The notes below the pieces were generated by a model. The model was given only the letters and a program-made list of their open reading frames with translations, had not been told where the DNA came from and ran no database searches. From the NCBI RefSeq assembly GCF_024539675.1, contig NZ_JAHHIT010000103.1, forward strand, positions 1 through 33,660: a stretch of DNA of 33,660 bases. The letters are read 5' to 3'. Made by a program: the position numbers and the translations under genes. Positions 7,991 through 15,687 of this stretch are shown piece by piece. Origin of the DNA: Streptomyces hilarionis. GTDB taxonomy: Bacteria; Actinomycetota; Actinomycetes; Streptomycetales; Streptomycetaceae. Every line of letters begins with the position of its first letter. Position 1 is the stretch's first letter.

Positions 7991-8527
7991 TCAGCGGGCC
8001 GGCGCCCAGTCGTCGGCCAGGAGCCCGAGCAGCACCTCGTCCAGGAACGCGCCCATCACCCAGGCCGAGGAGCGCAGCACGCCCTCGCGGACGAAGCCGT
8101 TGCGCTCGGCGGCGCCCAGCATCGCGGCGTTGTCCGCCAGCGTCTCGATCTGGAGCCGCCGCAGGCCGCGCACGACGAAGCCGTAGTGGCACAGCGCCGC
8201 GACCGCGTCGGTGCCGTACCCCTTGCCGCGGGAGACCGCCAGCAGCCCCAGCCCGATGTGCGCGGACCGGTTGTGCGCGTCGATGCCCCACAGCGACGCG
8301 GTGCCGACCAGCGTGCCGCCGTCGAGCTCCACCACGGAGAAGGGGGCCTGCCGTTCGTTCTTGTCGTCGACGACGAGCGGCGAGTCCGTCGAGCCGGGCG
8401 TGAGCGGCCGCCACGGGTGGGTTCCGGACCGCGAGGCGTTGACCACGTCGTCGTAGAGCTCGGCGTGCAGGACCGGGATGTCGTCCTCGTGCCGGGCCCT
8501 GAGCCCGACCTTGCTGCCTCGTAGCAT
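7991..8527 (-). CDS. GNAT-family N-acetyltransferase (RimJ/RimL-like)
   Basis: Acetyl-CoA-dependent N-acetyltransferase of 178 residues, a single GNAT domain of normal length. Visible elements are the N-terminal VGLRARHEDDIPVL strand-helix, VGTASLWGIDAHNRSAHIGLGL (beta4), the acetyl-CoA loop SRGKGYGTDAV (motif A, Q/RxxGxG/A) and the ETLADNAAMLGAAERNGFVREG segment that marks the RimJ/RimL type. These enzymes acetylate protein N-termini or small amines; the substrate is unknown. ATG 8527 is supported by a leaderless promoter 6 nt upstream. A chitinase gene lies upstream on the same strand but has its own promoter. Confidence 0.92.
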   Translation of the reverse strand: MLRGSKVGLRARHEDDIPVLHAELYDDVVNASRSGTHPWRPLTPGSTDSPLVVDDKNERQAPFSVVELDGGTLVGTASLWGIDAHNRSAHIGLGLLAVSRGKGYGTDAVAALCHYGFVVRGLRRLQIETLADNAAMLGAAERNGFVREGVLRSSAWVMGAFLDEVLLGLLADDWAPAR

Positions 8528-8533
8528 GCAGGC

Positions 8534-8563
8534 TTCCTACCGGAGCGGGCCGACGGGGGGCAA
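8534..8563 (-). promoter_or_regulatory. Promoter of the GNAT gene, leaderless
   Basis: On the minus strand TTGCCC (8558-8563), an 18-nt spacer and TAGGAA (8534-8539) end 6 nt before the ATG of the acetyltransferase gene. Box quality, spacing and the absence of a Shine-Dalgarno sequence agree with a leaderless transcript. Confidence 0.5.
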
Positions 8564-8606
8564 TCCGATTACCGTCCCGCCGGCGCCGCGCCGCACTCCT
8601 GTGGCC

Positions 8607-10310
8607 CTACGGCAGCCCGTGCACGTGCGGGCCCACCGCCGACGACCAGGCGTTGCCCGCCGCCGCGTCCCAGTTCGTCGACCAGGTCATGGCCCCGCGC
8701 AGTGCGGGATAGGTCTTCGAGGGCTTGAAGGAGCCGCAGTTCGTGCCCCTGGCCAGACAGTCCAGGGCGTTGTTCACCACGGACGGGGAGACGTAGCCGC
8801 TGCCCGCGCCGCGGGTGGACGCCGGCACGCCGAGGCCCACCTGGGACGGGGCCAGACCGCCCTCCAGCTGGATGCAGGCGAGCGCGGTGAGGAAGTCCAC
8901 CGAGCCCTGGCTGTACACCTTGCCGTCGCAGCCCAGCATGGAACCGCTGTTGTAGTACTGCATGTTGACGACCGTGAGGATGTCCTTCACGTTCAGCGCG
9001 GTGCGGAAGTAGCCGTTGGACGTCGACTGCATGTCGATCGTCTGCGGGGCCATGGTCAGGATCAGCCCCGGCCCCGCCTTCGCCGACAGGGAGCGCAGCG
9101 CCTGGGACATGTACGTGGGGTCGAGGCCGTTCTCCAGGTCGATGTCGACGCCGTCGAAGCCGTAGGTCTGCATCAGCGCGTACACCGAGTTCGCGAAGTT
9201 CGCCGCGGACGTCGCGTCGTTGACCGACACCGTGCCGTTCTGGCCGCCGACGGAGACCACGACCTTCTTGCCGGCCGCCTGCTTGGCCCTGATGTCCGCC
9301 GTGAACCGGTCCACCGTGTAGCCGCCGAGGCCCGCCGAGTCCAGCGTGAACGACACCGCGCCCGGCGTCGACGTGGCGTCGGCGAAGGCGACCGCGATGA
9401 TGTCGTAGGCCGCGGGGACGTCGGAGATCTTCTGGACGGTCGCGCCGTTGTCGAAGTTCTGCCAGTAGCCCGTCACGGCGTGCCTGGGCAGGCCTCCCGT
9501 ACCCGGGTCGCCGCCGGTCGCGGCGGTGGCGCCCGTCACCGGCGCCGACCTGGCCGACTCGCCCGCCGCGTTGGACGCCGTGACCTGGAAGGTGTACGCC
9601 GTCGAGGCGGTCAGCCCGGTCACGGTCGCGGAGGTCCCGGTCACCGTCGTCGCCTTCGTGCCGCCGCGGTAGACGGAGTAGGCCGTCGCGCCGGGCGCCG
9701 CGTTCCAGGACAGCGACACGGACGACGACGTCGTGCCGGAGACGGTGAGGCCGCCCGGCGTGCCCGGCACGGTGGGGGCCGGGTCGCCGCCCCCGCCGCC
9801 GTCGGGGCCGAACACGGAGACGTCGTCGGCGTAGTAGGCCGCCTGGCCGTACCAGCCGTGCGTGTACACGTTCACCGAGGTCGTCGACGCTCCGGTGGTG
9901 AACGTCGTCGACAGCCGCTTCCACGCGGGGGCGTCCGGCGTCCAGGTCGAGACGTCCGTCGTGCCCGTGCCGGTGACGCCCAGGTAGGTGTAGCCGCCCT
10001 GGACCCAGGCGCTCAGCGTGTAGGTGGAGCCGGGCTTCACCGCGACCGTCTGGCCGCAGCGTGCGTTGTCCTGTCCGGCGGGCGTCGCCCTGAGGGCGGA
10101 CGCGCCCCCGTGCACGGGCGAGGAGACCGTCGTGCCGCTCGCCGCCGTACAGGTCCAGTCGGTCAGGCCGGCCTCGAAGCCGGCGTTCCTCGCGTTGTTC
10201 AGGTCCGCGGCGGACGCCTGAGCCGCGCCCGTCAGGGACAGGACGAGGGCGGCGGCGAGGGCGCCCGCGGCTCTCGGCCAACGTCGTGTCACGTACTTAA
10301 GTGGGGACAT
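8607..10310 (-). CDS. Secreted GH18 chitinase with CBM and FnIII domains
   Basis: Extracellular chitinase of 567 residues that cleaves beta-1,4-linked N-acetylglucosamine polymers. Domains in order: signal peptide with twin Arg and AQASA cleavage region (1-34), a beta-sandwich carbohydrate-binding module (about 36-168), a Gly/Pro linker, a fibronectin type III domain (about 180-262) and a GH18 barrel (about 275-565). The catalytic motif DGVDIDLE spans 386-393, with E393 as the acid/base; the SVGG motif is at 353-356 and the barrel-closing tryptophan is in MTWSTNW. Start ATG 10310 lies close to the predicted transcription start; a GTG at codon 7 is an alternative. A DasR-type operator overlaps the promoter, so expression should be induced by chitin breakdown products. 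Confidence 0.95.
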   Translation of the reverse strand: MSPLKYVTRRWPRAAGALAAALVLSLTGAAQASAADLNNARNAGFEAGLTDWTCTAASGTTVSSPVHGGASALRATPAGQDNARCGQTVAVKPGSTYTLSAWVQGGYTYLGVTGTGTTDVSTWTPDAPAWKRLSTTFTTGASTTSVNVYTHGWYGQAAYYADDVSVFGPDGGGGGDPAPTVPGTPGGLTVSGTTSSSVSLSWNAAPGATAYSVYRGGTKATTVTGTSATVTGLTASTAYTFQVTASNAAGESARSAPVTGATAATGGDPGTGGLPRHAVTGYWQNFDNGATVQKISDVPAAYDIIAVAFADATSTPGAVSFTLDSAGLGGYTVDRFTADIRAKQAAGKKVVVSVGGQNGTVSVNDATSAANFANSVYALMQTYGFDGVDIDLENGLDPTYMSQALRSLSAKAGPGLILTMAPQTIDMQSTSNGYFRTALNVKDILTVVNMQYYNSGSMLGCDGKVYSQGSVDFLTALACIQLEGGLAPSQVGLGVPASTRGAGSGYVSPSVVNNALDCLARGTNCGSFKPSKTYPALRGAMTWSTNWDAAAGNAWSSAVGPHVHGLP

Positions 10311-10316
10311 GACAAC

Positions 10317-10345
10317 AAGTTGGTCCAGACCAATTCTGTTGTCAA
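10317..10345 (-). promoter_or_regulatory. Chitinase promoter
   Basis: The minus strand shows a perfect TTGACA -35 (10340-10345), a 17-nt spacer and CAACTT (10317-10322) as -10. Transcription would begin at about 10310, at or next to the annotated ATG. The DasR-like operator fills the spacer. Confidence 0.65.
10318..10335. promoter_or_regulatory. dre operator for the GntR-type repressor DasR
   Basis: AGTTGGTCCAGACCAATT contains the perfect inverted repeat TGGTC-CA-GACCA (10321-10332). This matches the known Streptomyces dre consensus (core TGGTCTAGACCA) and the repeats described in chitinase promoters. Its position between -35 and -10 fits repression by DasR, relieved by glucosamine-6-phosphate derived from chitin. 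Confidence 0.85.
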
Positions 10346-10448
10346 GGGGTCCGCCCGTGGAGGGCCCGTGGAGGCGACCGGCGCGTAACCTGCCCCGATT
10401 TGCTGCGAGTTGCGCAAAGAAGAGATGTCAGGCAGCCACGGAAAGCTG

Positions 10449-10477
10449 TTCTCCGGCCACAGGGCGCTGGATACAGT
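10449..10477 (+). promoter_or_regulatory. Candidate promoter of the Tad pilus operon
   Basis: TTCTCC (10449-10454), a 17-nt spacer and TACAGT (10472-10477) would start transcription near 10484, giving a leader of about 77 nt before the first Tad-cluster gene. The -10 is good and the -35 weak, which would suit an activated promoter. Confidence 0.4.
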
Positions 10478-10505
10478 GCTGAGGTAGTCACGCAATGAAG
10501 TCACC

Positions 10506-10530
10506 CCGGTGCACCGGAGTAACTCCGGTG
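10506..10530. promoter_or_regulatory. Overlapping palindromes in the Tad operon leader
   Basis: CCGGTGCACCGG (10506-10517) is a perfect 12-bp palindrome. It overlaps a 19-nt palindrome made of CACCGGAGT (10512-10520), one central A and ACTCCGGTG (10522-10530). The result is three alternating CCGGTG/CACCGG half-sites just downstream of the promoter. It could be an operator or form an mRNA hairpin. Confidence 0.5.
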
Positions 10531-10560
10531 GGCCGGACCGCGGGAATCGGGGAGCTGCGC

Positions 10561-11439
10561 GTGCCAACAGCCATTGCCGTGACCGGAGCCGACCTGGCGC
10601 TGGCGCCCCAGGACGAACGCACCCTGCCCGCCGCCGTCCTCGCCGACCTGGACCGCCGGCCGCTGGACGAGGCGCTCGCCGCCGTCCAGACGCTCGTCGA
10701 CCAGCACGGGCACGTGATCGTCCTGTACTCGCGGACCGCCCCGGCCGCCGTGGAACAGCGGCTGCACACCGTCCGCTCCCTCCTGGAGAGCGACCGCATC
10801 GCGCTCTTCCGCCCCGACCTGCCGCCGCTCGCGGTGGCCGTCCTGGCCCGCCAGTTGCGCCAGCTCGCCTCCTGCGACCTCGGCCCCGGCGTCATCGCCT
10901 CCGCCGGCCGGCTGCTCACCCACTACCTGCACGCCGGAGCGCTCCTCGGCTCGGTCGCCCGCCTCGACCGCGTCCCCGGCGTCGGCCTGAAGTCGCACGC
11001 CCGCTCCTGGGTGCCGGGCAGCCAGTTCGGCGTCCTCGCCCATCCCCAGCCGCAACTGGTGCGCGCGACGCCCGAAACCGCGCTGCCCGGACCCGAGTTC
11101 GGCACCTGGCTGCTGGTCGCGCGCGGCCAGTTGCAGTCCGACTGGGTCACCGACGTCCTGGCCCCCGCCTGGAAGGCCCAGGGCCTGCGGGAGACGACGC
11201 TGCCCGCCGAGTCGGCCGACTGGTGGGGCACCGGCAAGGCGATCGAGTTCTGCGCCTACCTGCCCGACCTGTCCGTCCTCTACCAACTGGTCGCCTCGGT
11301 ACGGCAGAGCGTCTGCCACTGGTGCGGCATCGACGTCATCGGCGACCGCTGCGTCTTCTGCTCCGCGACCCCGCCCGCCGCCGCCGAACTCACCGCCCGC
11401 ACCGCCCAGCCGGCCCGTGCGCTCACCACGGGCGGCTGA
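10561..11439 (+). CDS. Tad-cluster leading protein with C-terminal zinc-ribbon motif
   Basis: Cytoplasmic-looking protein of 292 residues with no signal peptide or membrane helix. I do not recognise its main domain: a mixed alpha/beta N-terminal region with LDEALAAVQTLVDQHGHVIVLY, then Leu-rich helices and a Trp-rich segment (ADWWGTGKAIEF). Near the C-terminus four cysteines, C252-x2-C255 and C264-x2-C267, form a probable zinc ribbon. Start GTG 10561 follows GGGGAG at 10547-10552; the upstream ATG at 10495 lacks a ribosome site. It is first in the presumed Tad operon, 65 nt before cpaB, so a role in pilus assembly or its control is likely but unproven. Confidence 0.8.
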   Translation: MPTAIAVTGADLALAPQDERTLPAAVLADLDRRPLDEALAAVQTLVDQHGHVIVLYSRTAPAAVEQRLHTVRSLLESDRIALFRPDLPPLAVAVLARQLRQLASCDLGPGVIASAGRLLTHYLHAGALLGSVARLDRVPGVGLKSHARSWVPGSQFGVLAHPQPQLVRATPETALPGPEFGTWLLVARGQLQSDWVTDVLAPAWKAQGLRETTLPAESADWWGTGKAIEFCAYLPDLSVLYQLVASVRQSVCHWCGIDVIGDRCVFCSATPPAAAELTARTAQPARALTTGG

Positions 11440-11504
11440 CCCCGCATGACCCGCCCGTCCGTTCCCGCCCGTCCGACCCGACCCCCGACGAGGTTGTCCG
11501 GCCC

Positions 11505-12212
11505 ATGAACTCCCGTCAGCGCCGCGGCGTGATTCTCCTGCTCCTGTCGGTGGTGTGCGCCCTCGGCGCGTTCGCCGGCGTCCTGTCCGTCATGGACGAC
11601 GTGAAGTCCAAGGTCGGACCCGAGGTCGCCGCGTACGAGCTGCGCGCCGACGTGGCGCCGTACACCACCCTGAGCGCGGACCAGTTCAAGAAGATAGAGA
11701 TGCCGCGGCGCTGGCTGTCCGGCAACGCCGTCACCGACCTGGCCGCCATCCGCGGCAAGATCGCCGTGACGACGCTCAGGAAGGGCTCGCTGTTGCAGAG
11801 CGACATGATCGTCGACCAGCCCGCCCTCCAGCCGGGCCAGCAGGAGGTCGCCATCATGGTCGACGCGGCCACCGGGGTCGCGGGCAAGATCACCCCGGGC
11901 TCGTCGGTCAACGTCTACGCCACGTTCGAGGGCGCCAAGGAGGGCGACCCCGACCAGTCGAAGATCATCGTCACCGGCGCCCGCGTCCTCGACGTCGGCG
12001 AGATCAAGGCCCTGGAACCGGACGAGAACGACCGCGCCCGCTCGGCCACCGACGCCGTCCCCATCACCTTCGCGCTGTCCACCCTCGACGCCCAGCGCAT
12101 CACGTACGCGGAGTCGTTCGCCAAGCGCGTGCGCCTCGCCCTCGTGGCACCCGGCGGCAGCGCCGCGGTCCCCGACAAGGACCGCACGTACGAACTCGCC
12201 ACGGACAAGTGA
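11505..12212 (+). CDS. cpaB: Flp pilus assembly protein CpaB/RcpC
   Basis: Pilus assembly protein of 235 residues. A short basic N-terminus and one membrane helix (about 8-30) anchor it, with the rest outside. A SAF domain (about 45-103, LRADVAPYTTLSADQF...GKIAVTTLRKGSLL) is followed by the RcpC-like domain VAIMVDAATGVAGKITPGSSVNVYATF, then a third stretch up to 230. In Gram-negative bacteria CpaB works with the secretin; with no outer membrane here, it probably acts at the wall-facing side of the machine. Start ATG 11505 lies about 12 nt after a GAGG. It is co-directional with cpaE, 13 nt downstream. Confidence 0.88.
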   Translation: MNSRQRRGVILLLLSVVCALGAFAGVLSVMDDVKSKVGPEVAAYELRADVAPYTTLSADQFKKIEMPRRWLSGNAVTDLAAIRGKIAVTTLRKGSLLQSDMIVDQPALQPGQQEVAIMVDAATGVAGKITPGSSVNVYATFEGAKEGDPDQSKIIVTGARVLDVGEIKALEPDENDRARSATDAVPITFALSTLDAQRITYAESFAKRVRLALVAPGGSAAVPDKDRTYELATDK

Positions 12213-12225
12213 GAGGCCGCCGCCC

Positions 12226-13482
12226 ATGCCCACGAGGATCCTCCCGGCCGTCGGCGACGCGGACGCGGTCCGTTCCCTCACCACCTTGCTCAGCCAGCTC
12301 CCGGACGCCGAACCGGTCACCCCGGTCGGCGACTCCACCCAGCTCGTGGACACCCTCGCCCGCCTCGCCGCCGAGTCCGTCGACGAACTGCCCGAGGTCG
12401 TCGTCGTCCACGAACGCATCGGCCCGGTGCCGGCCCTGGAACTGGTCCGCGAGGTCGCCCTGCGCTTCCCGGCGGTCGGCGTCATCCTCGTCACCACCGA
12501 CGCGGGCCCCGGCCTGTTCGCCGCCGCCATGGACTCCGGCGCCCGCGGCCTGGTCACCCTCCCGCTGAGCTACGAGGACCTCGCCAGCCGCGTCCAGGCC
12601 GTCGCCCAGTGGTCGGTCGGCGTACGACGCCACCTCGGCCACGCCGGCGACGTGTTCACCGGCGTCGGCGGCACCGTCGTCACCGTCAGCGGCGCCAAGG
12701 GAGGCGTCGGCGCGACCCTGACGGCCGTCCAGCTCGCCCTCGCCGCACAGGCCTCCGGCCGCCCCACCGCCCTGGTCGACCTCGACCTTCAGACCGGCGA
12801 CATCGCCTCCTACCTGGACGTGCAGTTCCGCCGCTCGGTCGTCGACCTCGCCGCCATCGCCGCCATCTCGCCGCGCATCCTCGCCGAGGCCGTCTTCCGC
12901 CACGACACCGGCGTGGCCCTGCTGCTCGCCCCCGGGGAGGGCGAACGCGGCGAGGAGGTCACCGACCGCGCCGCCCGCCAGATCCTGACCGCCCTGCGCT
13001 CGCGCTACGAGGTGGTGGTCGTGGACTGCGGCGCCCAGCTCAGCGGCGCGGGCGCGGTCGCCGTCGAACTGGCCGACCGCGCCCTGCTGGTGACGACCCC
13101 CGACGTGGTCGCCGTCCGCGGCGCCAAACGCACCGTGCGCATGTGGGACCGGCTCCAGATCCGCAAGGCGGAGGAGACGACCGTGGTCGTCAACCGGCAC
13201 AGCCGCGTCACCGAGATCCAGCCCTCGCTCATCCAGAAGATCACCGGCACGGCCGTCGCCGCGACCACGGTCCCCGCCAACTTCAAGGAACTCCAGGCCG
13301 CGGTCGACGCCGGCCGCGTCCACGCCCTCGACGGCAAGGGCGCCGTCCGCCAGGCGCTGTGGGCGCTCGCCGGCGAACTCGGACTGGTCAAGGCGCCGCA
13401 GACCGCGCTCGTCCGCAGGAGCGGCGGGCGCGGACGCGGCCCGGACCGGGGCCCGGCGGGGTTCCGGCGGCGGAGGGAGTGA
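12226..13482 (+). CDS. cpaE: CpaE/TadZ-like ParA-family localisation ATPase
   Basis: Protein of 418 residues. The N-terminal part (about 1-130) resembles a receiver fold without the usual phospho-aspartate signature. The second part (about 148-390) is a ParA/MinD-type domain starting VVTVSGAKGGVGATLTAVQLA. The deviant Walker A (AKGGVGAT, 157-164) keeps the first lysine K158, but the usual GKT lysine is alanine at 163, a change also seen in TadZ proteins. DLDLQTGD (185-192) and VVVVDCG (263-269) are the switch and Walker B-like regions. TadZ proteins mark the cell site where the Tad machine assembles. The Arg/Gly-rich C-terminus is probably disordered. The stop is one nucleotide before the next start. 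Confidence 0.88.
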   Translation: MPTRILPAVGDADAVRSLTTLLSQLPDAEPVTPVGDSTQLVDTLARLAAESVDELPEVVVVHERIGPVPALELVREVALRFPAVGVILVTTDAGPGLFAAAMDSGARGLVTLPLSYEDLASRVQAVAQWSVGVRRHLGHAGDVFTGVGGTVVTVSGAKGGVGATLTAVQLALAAQASGRPTALVDLDLQTGDIASYLDVQFRRSVVDLAAIAAISPRILAEAVFRHDTGVALLLAPGEGERGEEVTDRAARQILTALRSRYEVVVVDCGAQLSGAGAVAVELADRALLVTTPDVVAVRGAKRTVRMWDRLQIRKAEETTVVVNRHSRVTEIQPSLIQKITGTAVAATTVPANFKELQAAVDAGRVHALDGKGAVRQALWALAGELGLVKAPQTALVRRSGGRGRGPDRGPAGFRRRRE

Positions 13483-13483
13483 G

Positions 13484-13906
13484 ATGAGCGCACGGCAGGC
13501 GACAGCGCGCGCCCGGACCCGCGCGAGGGCCGCCCGCGCACGCGACACGGGCCAGGTCACCGTCGAGTTCCTCGGCATGATCCCGCTGATCGTCGTGACC
13601 CTGGTGGTGGTCTGGCAGTTGGTCCTCCTGGGATACACCTACACGCTCGCGGGCAACGCTGCCGACGAGGCGGTGCGGGCGGGGACGGCGGCCGGGCCGG
13701 GGGAGCGGGACGCGGTGTGCCGGGAGGCGGGGACCGCGAAGCTGTCCGACGCATGGCGGGCGGACGCCGACGTGAGCTGCGGCGGCAGCGGCTACGTGAC
13801 GGCCGACGTCACCCTGCACGTCCCCGTCCTCTTCCCCGGCGCCTTCGACCTGCCGTTCACCGTGCACGGCCATGCGGGCGCGGTCGAGGAAGAGGACGGC
13901 GACTGA
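13484..13906 (+). CDS. TadE-like pseudopilin 1
   Basis: Small pseudopilin of 140 residues. An Arg-rich cytoplasmic tail (1-21) leads to the processing-type motif G23-QVTVE28-F followed by a membrane helix (about 29-52). The extracytoplasmic part holds two cysteines (in DAVCREAG and VSCGGSG) that could form a disulfide. The glycine and Glu+5 match prepilin peptidase sites, so it may be cleaved like a pilin. TadE proteins are minor pilins needed for Flp fibre formation. It starts one nucleotide after cpaE and ends one nucleotide before the next TadE gene, which implies translational coupling. Confidence 0.88.
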   Translation: MSARQATARARTRARAARARDTGQVTVEFLGMIPLIVVTLVVVWQLVLLGYTYTLAGNAADEAVRAGTAAGPGERDAVCREAGTAKLSDAWRADADVSCGGSGYVTADVTLHVPVLFPGAFDLPFTVHGHAGAVEEEDGD

Positions 13907-13907
13907 G

Positions 13908-14336
13908 ATGGCGTACCGCGAGCGCGCGAGCGACACCGGACGCGGGCCGGGACAGGAGCGCCGAAGCCGGCGGGGGCGTGGAGAGGAGCGCGGAGGCGGG
14001 CGGGGGCGCGACCGGGGGCAGGCGGCCATCGAGTACCTGGGGTTCCTGCCCGTGCTGCTCGCCGTGGCGCTGGCCGTCGTCCAGCTCGGCCTGGTCGCCT
14101 ACGGCGCCCAGCAGGCGGGGACGGCGGCCCGCACGGGGGCGCGCAGCGCGTCCCTGCACGAGGACTACGCCGGGGACTGCGCGCGGGCGGTCAGCAGCTG
14201 GCTGGCCGCGGCCTGCGCGCCCGCGTACTCCGGCGACGAGGTCCAGGTCACGTCCACCGTCACCATCCCGTCCGTCATCCCCGGCGTCGGGGACTTCGAG
14301 GCCCACCGGACGGCCACGATGCCGGTCGACCACTGA
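13908..14336 (+). CDS. TadE-like pseudopilin 2
   Basis: Second pseudopilin, 142 residues. The N-terminal 36 residues are almost entirely Arg, Gly, Glu and Ser (encoded by an imperfect GC-rich repeat around 13963-14015). They precede G37-QAAIE42-Y and a hydrophobic helix (about 43-66). Two cysteines (in GDCARAV and AACAPAY) lie in the outer part, which ends in a beta-rich segment. Paired TadE-type genes are normal for Tad loci, where TadE and TadF act together. Start ATG 13908 is one nucleotide after the previous stop; an in-frame ATG at 13872 inside the previous gene is less likely. Confidence 0.87.
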   Translation: MAYRERASDTGRGPGQERRSRRGRGEERGGGRGRDRGQAAIEYLGFLPVLLAVALAVVQLGLVAYGAQQAGTAARTGARSASLHEDYAGDCARAVSSWLAAACAPAYSGDEVQVTSTVTIPSVIPGVGDFEAHRTATMPVDH

Positions 14337-14352
14337 AGGAAGGGCATCCGAC

Positions 14353-15687
14353 ATGAGCCTGCGCGCGCGCATCACCTCCCCCGAGGAGAACGGGCGGGCC
14401 GAGGACGGCCACCTGGTCGCCTCCTACCGGACCAAGCTGCTGGAGGAGATCGACCTCGCCGAGATGAGCTCCCTCGCGGCGGCCGAGCGCCGGGCCCGCC
14501 TGGAACGGGTGCTCGGGCACATCATCAGCCGCGAGGGCCCGGTGCTGTCCACGGCGGAACGGGCCCAGCTGATCCGCCGGGTCGTCGACGAGGCGCTCGG
14601 CCTCGGCATCCTGGAACCGCTGCTGGAGGACGCCTCGATCACCGAGATCATGGTGAACGGCCCCGACGCGATCTTCGTCGAGCGCGGCGGCCGGGTGGAA
14701 CAGCTCCCCCTGCGCTTCGCGTCGAACGACCAGCTGATGCAGACGATCGAACGCATCGTCTCGACGGTCAACCGGCGGGTGGACGAGACGAACCCGATGG
14801 TCGACGCCCGCCTCCCCTCGGGCGAGCGCGTCAACGTGATCATCCCGCCGCTGTCGCTCACCGGCCCCATCCTCACCATCCGCCGCTTCCCCCGCTCCTT
14901 CACCCTGCACGAGCTGGTCGGCTTCGGCTCGCTCGACGAGCAGATGCTGTTCCTGCTCGCCGGCCTGGTGCAGGCGAAGTTCAACGTGATCGTCTCGGGC
15001 GCGACCGGCACCGGCAAGACGACCCTGCTCAACGCCCTGTCCGGCCTGATCCCCGACGGCGAGCGCATCATCACCATCGAGGACTCGGCCGAGCTCCAGC
15101 TCCAGCAGTCCCATGTGATCCGCCTGGAGTCGCGCCCACCGAACGTGGAGGGCAACGGCCGCATCACCATCCGCGACCTGGTCCGCAACTCCCTGCGGAT
15201 GCGCCCGGACCGCATCGTGGTGGGCGAGGTCCGCGGCGGCGAGTCGCTCGACATGCTCCAGGCGATGTCGACCGGCCACGACGGCTCCCTGGCCACCGTC
15301 CACGCCAACAGCGCCGAGGACGCCCTGATGCGGTTGCAGACCCTCGCCTCGATGTCGGAGGTCGAAATCCCCTTCGTCGCCCTCCACGACCAGATCAACA
15401 GCGCCGTGGACGTCGTCGTCCAGCTCACCCGGTTCGCCGACGGCGCCCGCCGCGTCACCGAGATCGCCCTGCTCGACAGCCACGGCGGGGAGCCGTACCG
15501 GCTCGCCACGATCGCCCGCTTCCACGCACAGCCGATGACCGCCGACGGCCGCGTCCACGGCGCCTTCGAGTACTTCCCGCTCCCGCGCCGCACCGCGGAC
15601 CGCCTCTACATGGCGAGCCAGCCGATCCCGCAGGCGTTCGGCGTGGCGCGAGCGGCCCACGAACTGACGACACGGGAAGCCCGGTGA
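14353..15687 (+). CDS. cpaF: Tad secretion ATPase CpaF/TadA
   Basis: Hexameric type II/IV secretion ATPase of 444 residues that powers Flp pilus assembly from the cytoplasm. It has an N-terminal helical domain (about 20-110, with ITEIMVNGPDAIFVERGG), then the RecA-like motor. Walker A is GATGTGKT (216-223). The Asp box is IITIEDSAELQL, the Walker B region IVVGEVRGGE (288-297) and the His box STGHDGSLATVHANS (306-320). Length and motifs are complete, so it should be active. Start ATG 14353 follows a GAAGGAAGGG ribosome site. The stop overlaps the tadB start as GTGA. Confidence 0.96.
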   Translation: MSLRARITSPEENGRAEDGHLVASYRTKLLEEIDLAEMSSLAAAERRARLERVLGHIISREGPVLSTAERAQLIRRVVDEALGLGILEPLLEDASITEIMVNGPDAIFVERGGRVEQLPLRFASNDQLMQTIERIVSTVNRRVDETNPMVDARLPSGERVNVIIPPLSLTGPILTIRRFPRSFTLHELVGFGSLDEQMLFLLAGLVQAKFNVIVSGATGTGKTTLLNALSGLIPDGERIITIEDSAELQLQQSHVIRLESRPPNVEGNGRITIRDLVRNSLRMRPDRIVVGEVRGGESLDMLQAMSTGHDGSLATVHANSAEDALMRLQTLASMSEVEIPFVALHDQINSAVDVVVQLTRFADGARRVTEIALLDSHGGEPYRLATIARFHAQPMTADGRVHGAFEYFPLPRRTADRLYMASQPIPQAFGVARAAHELTTREAR

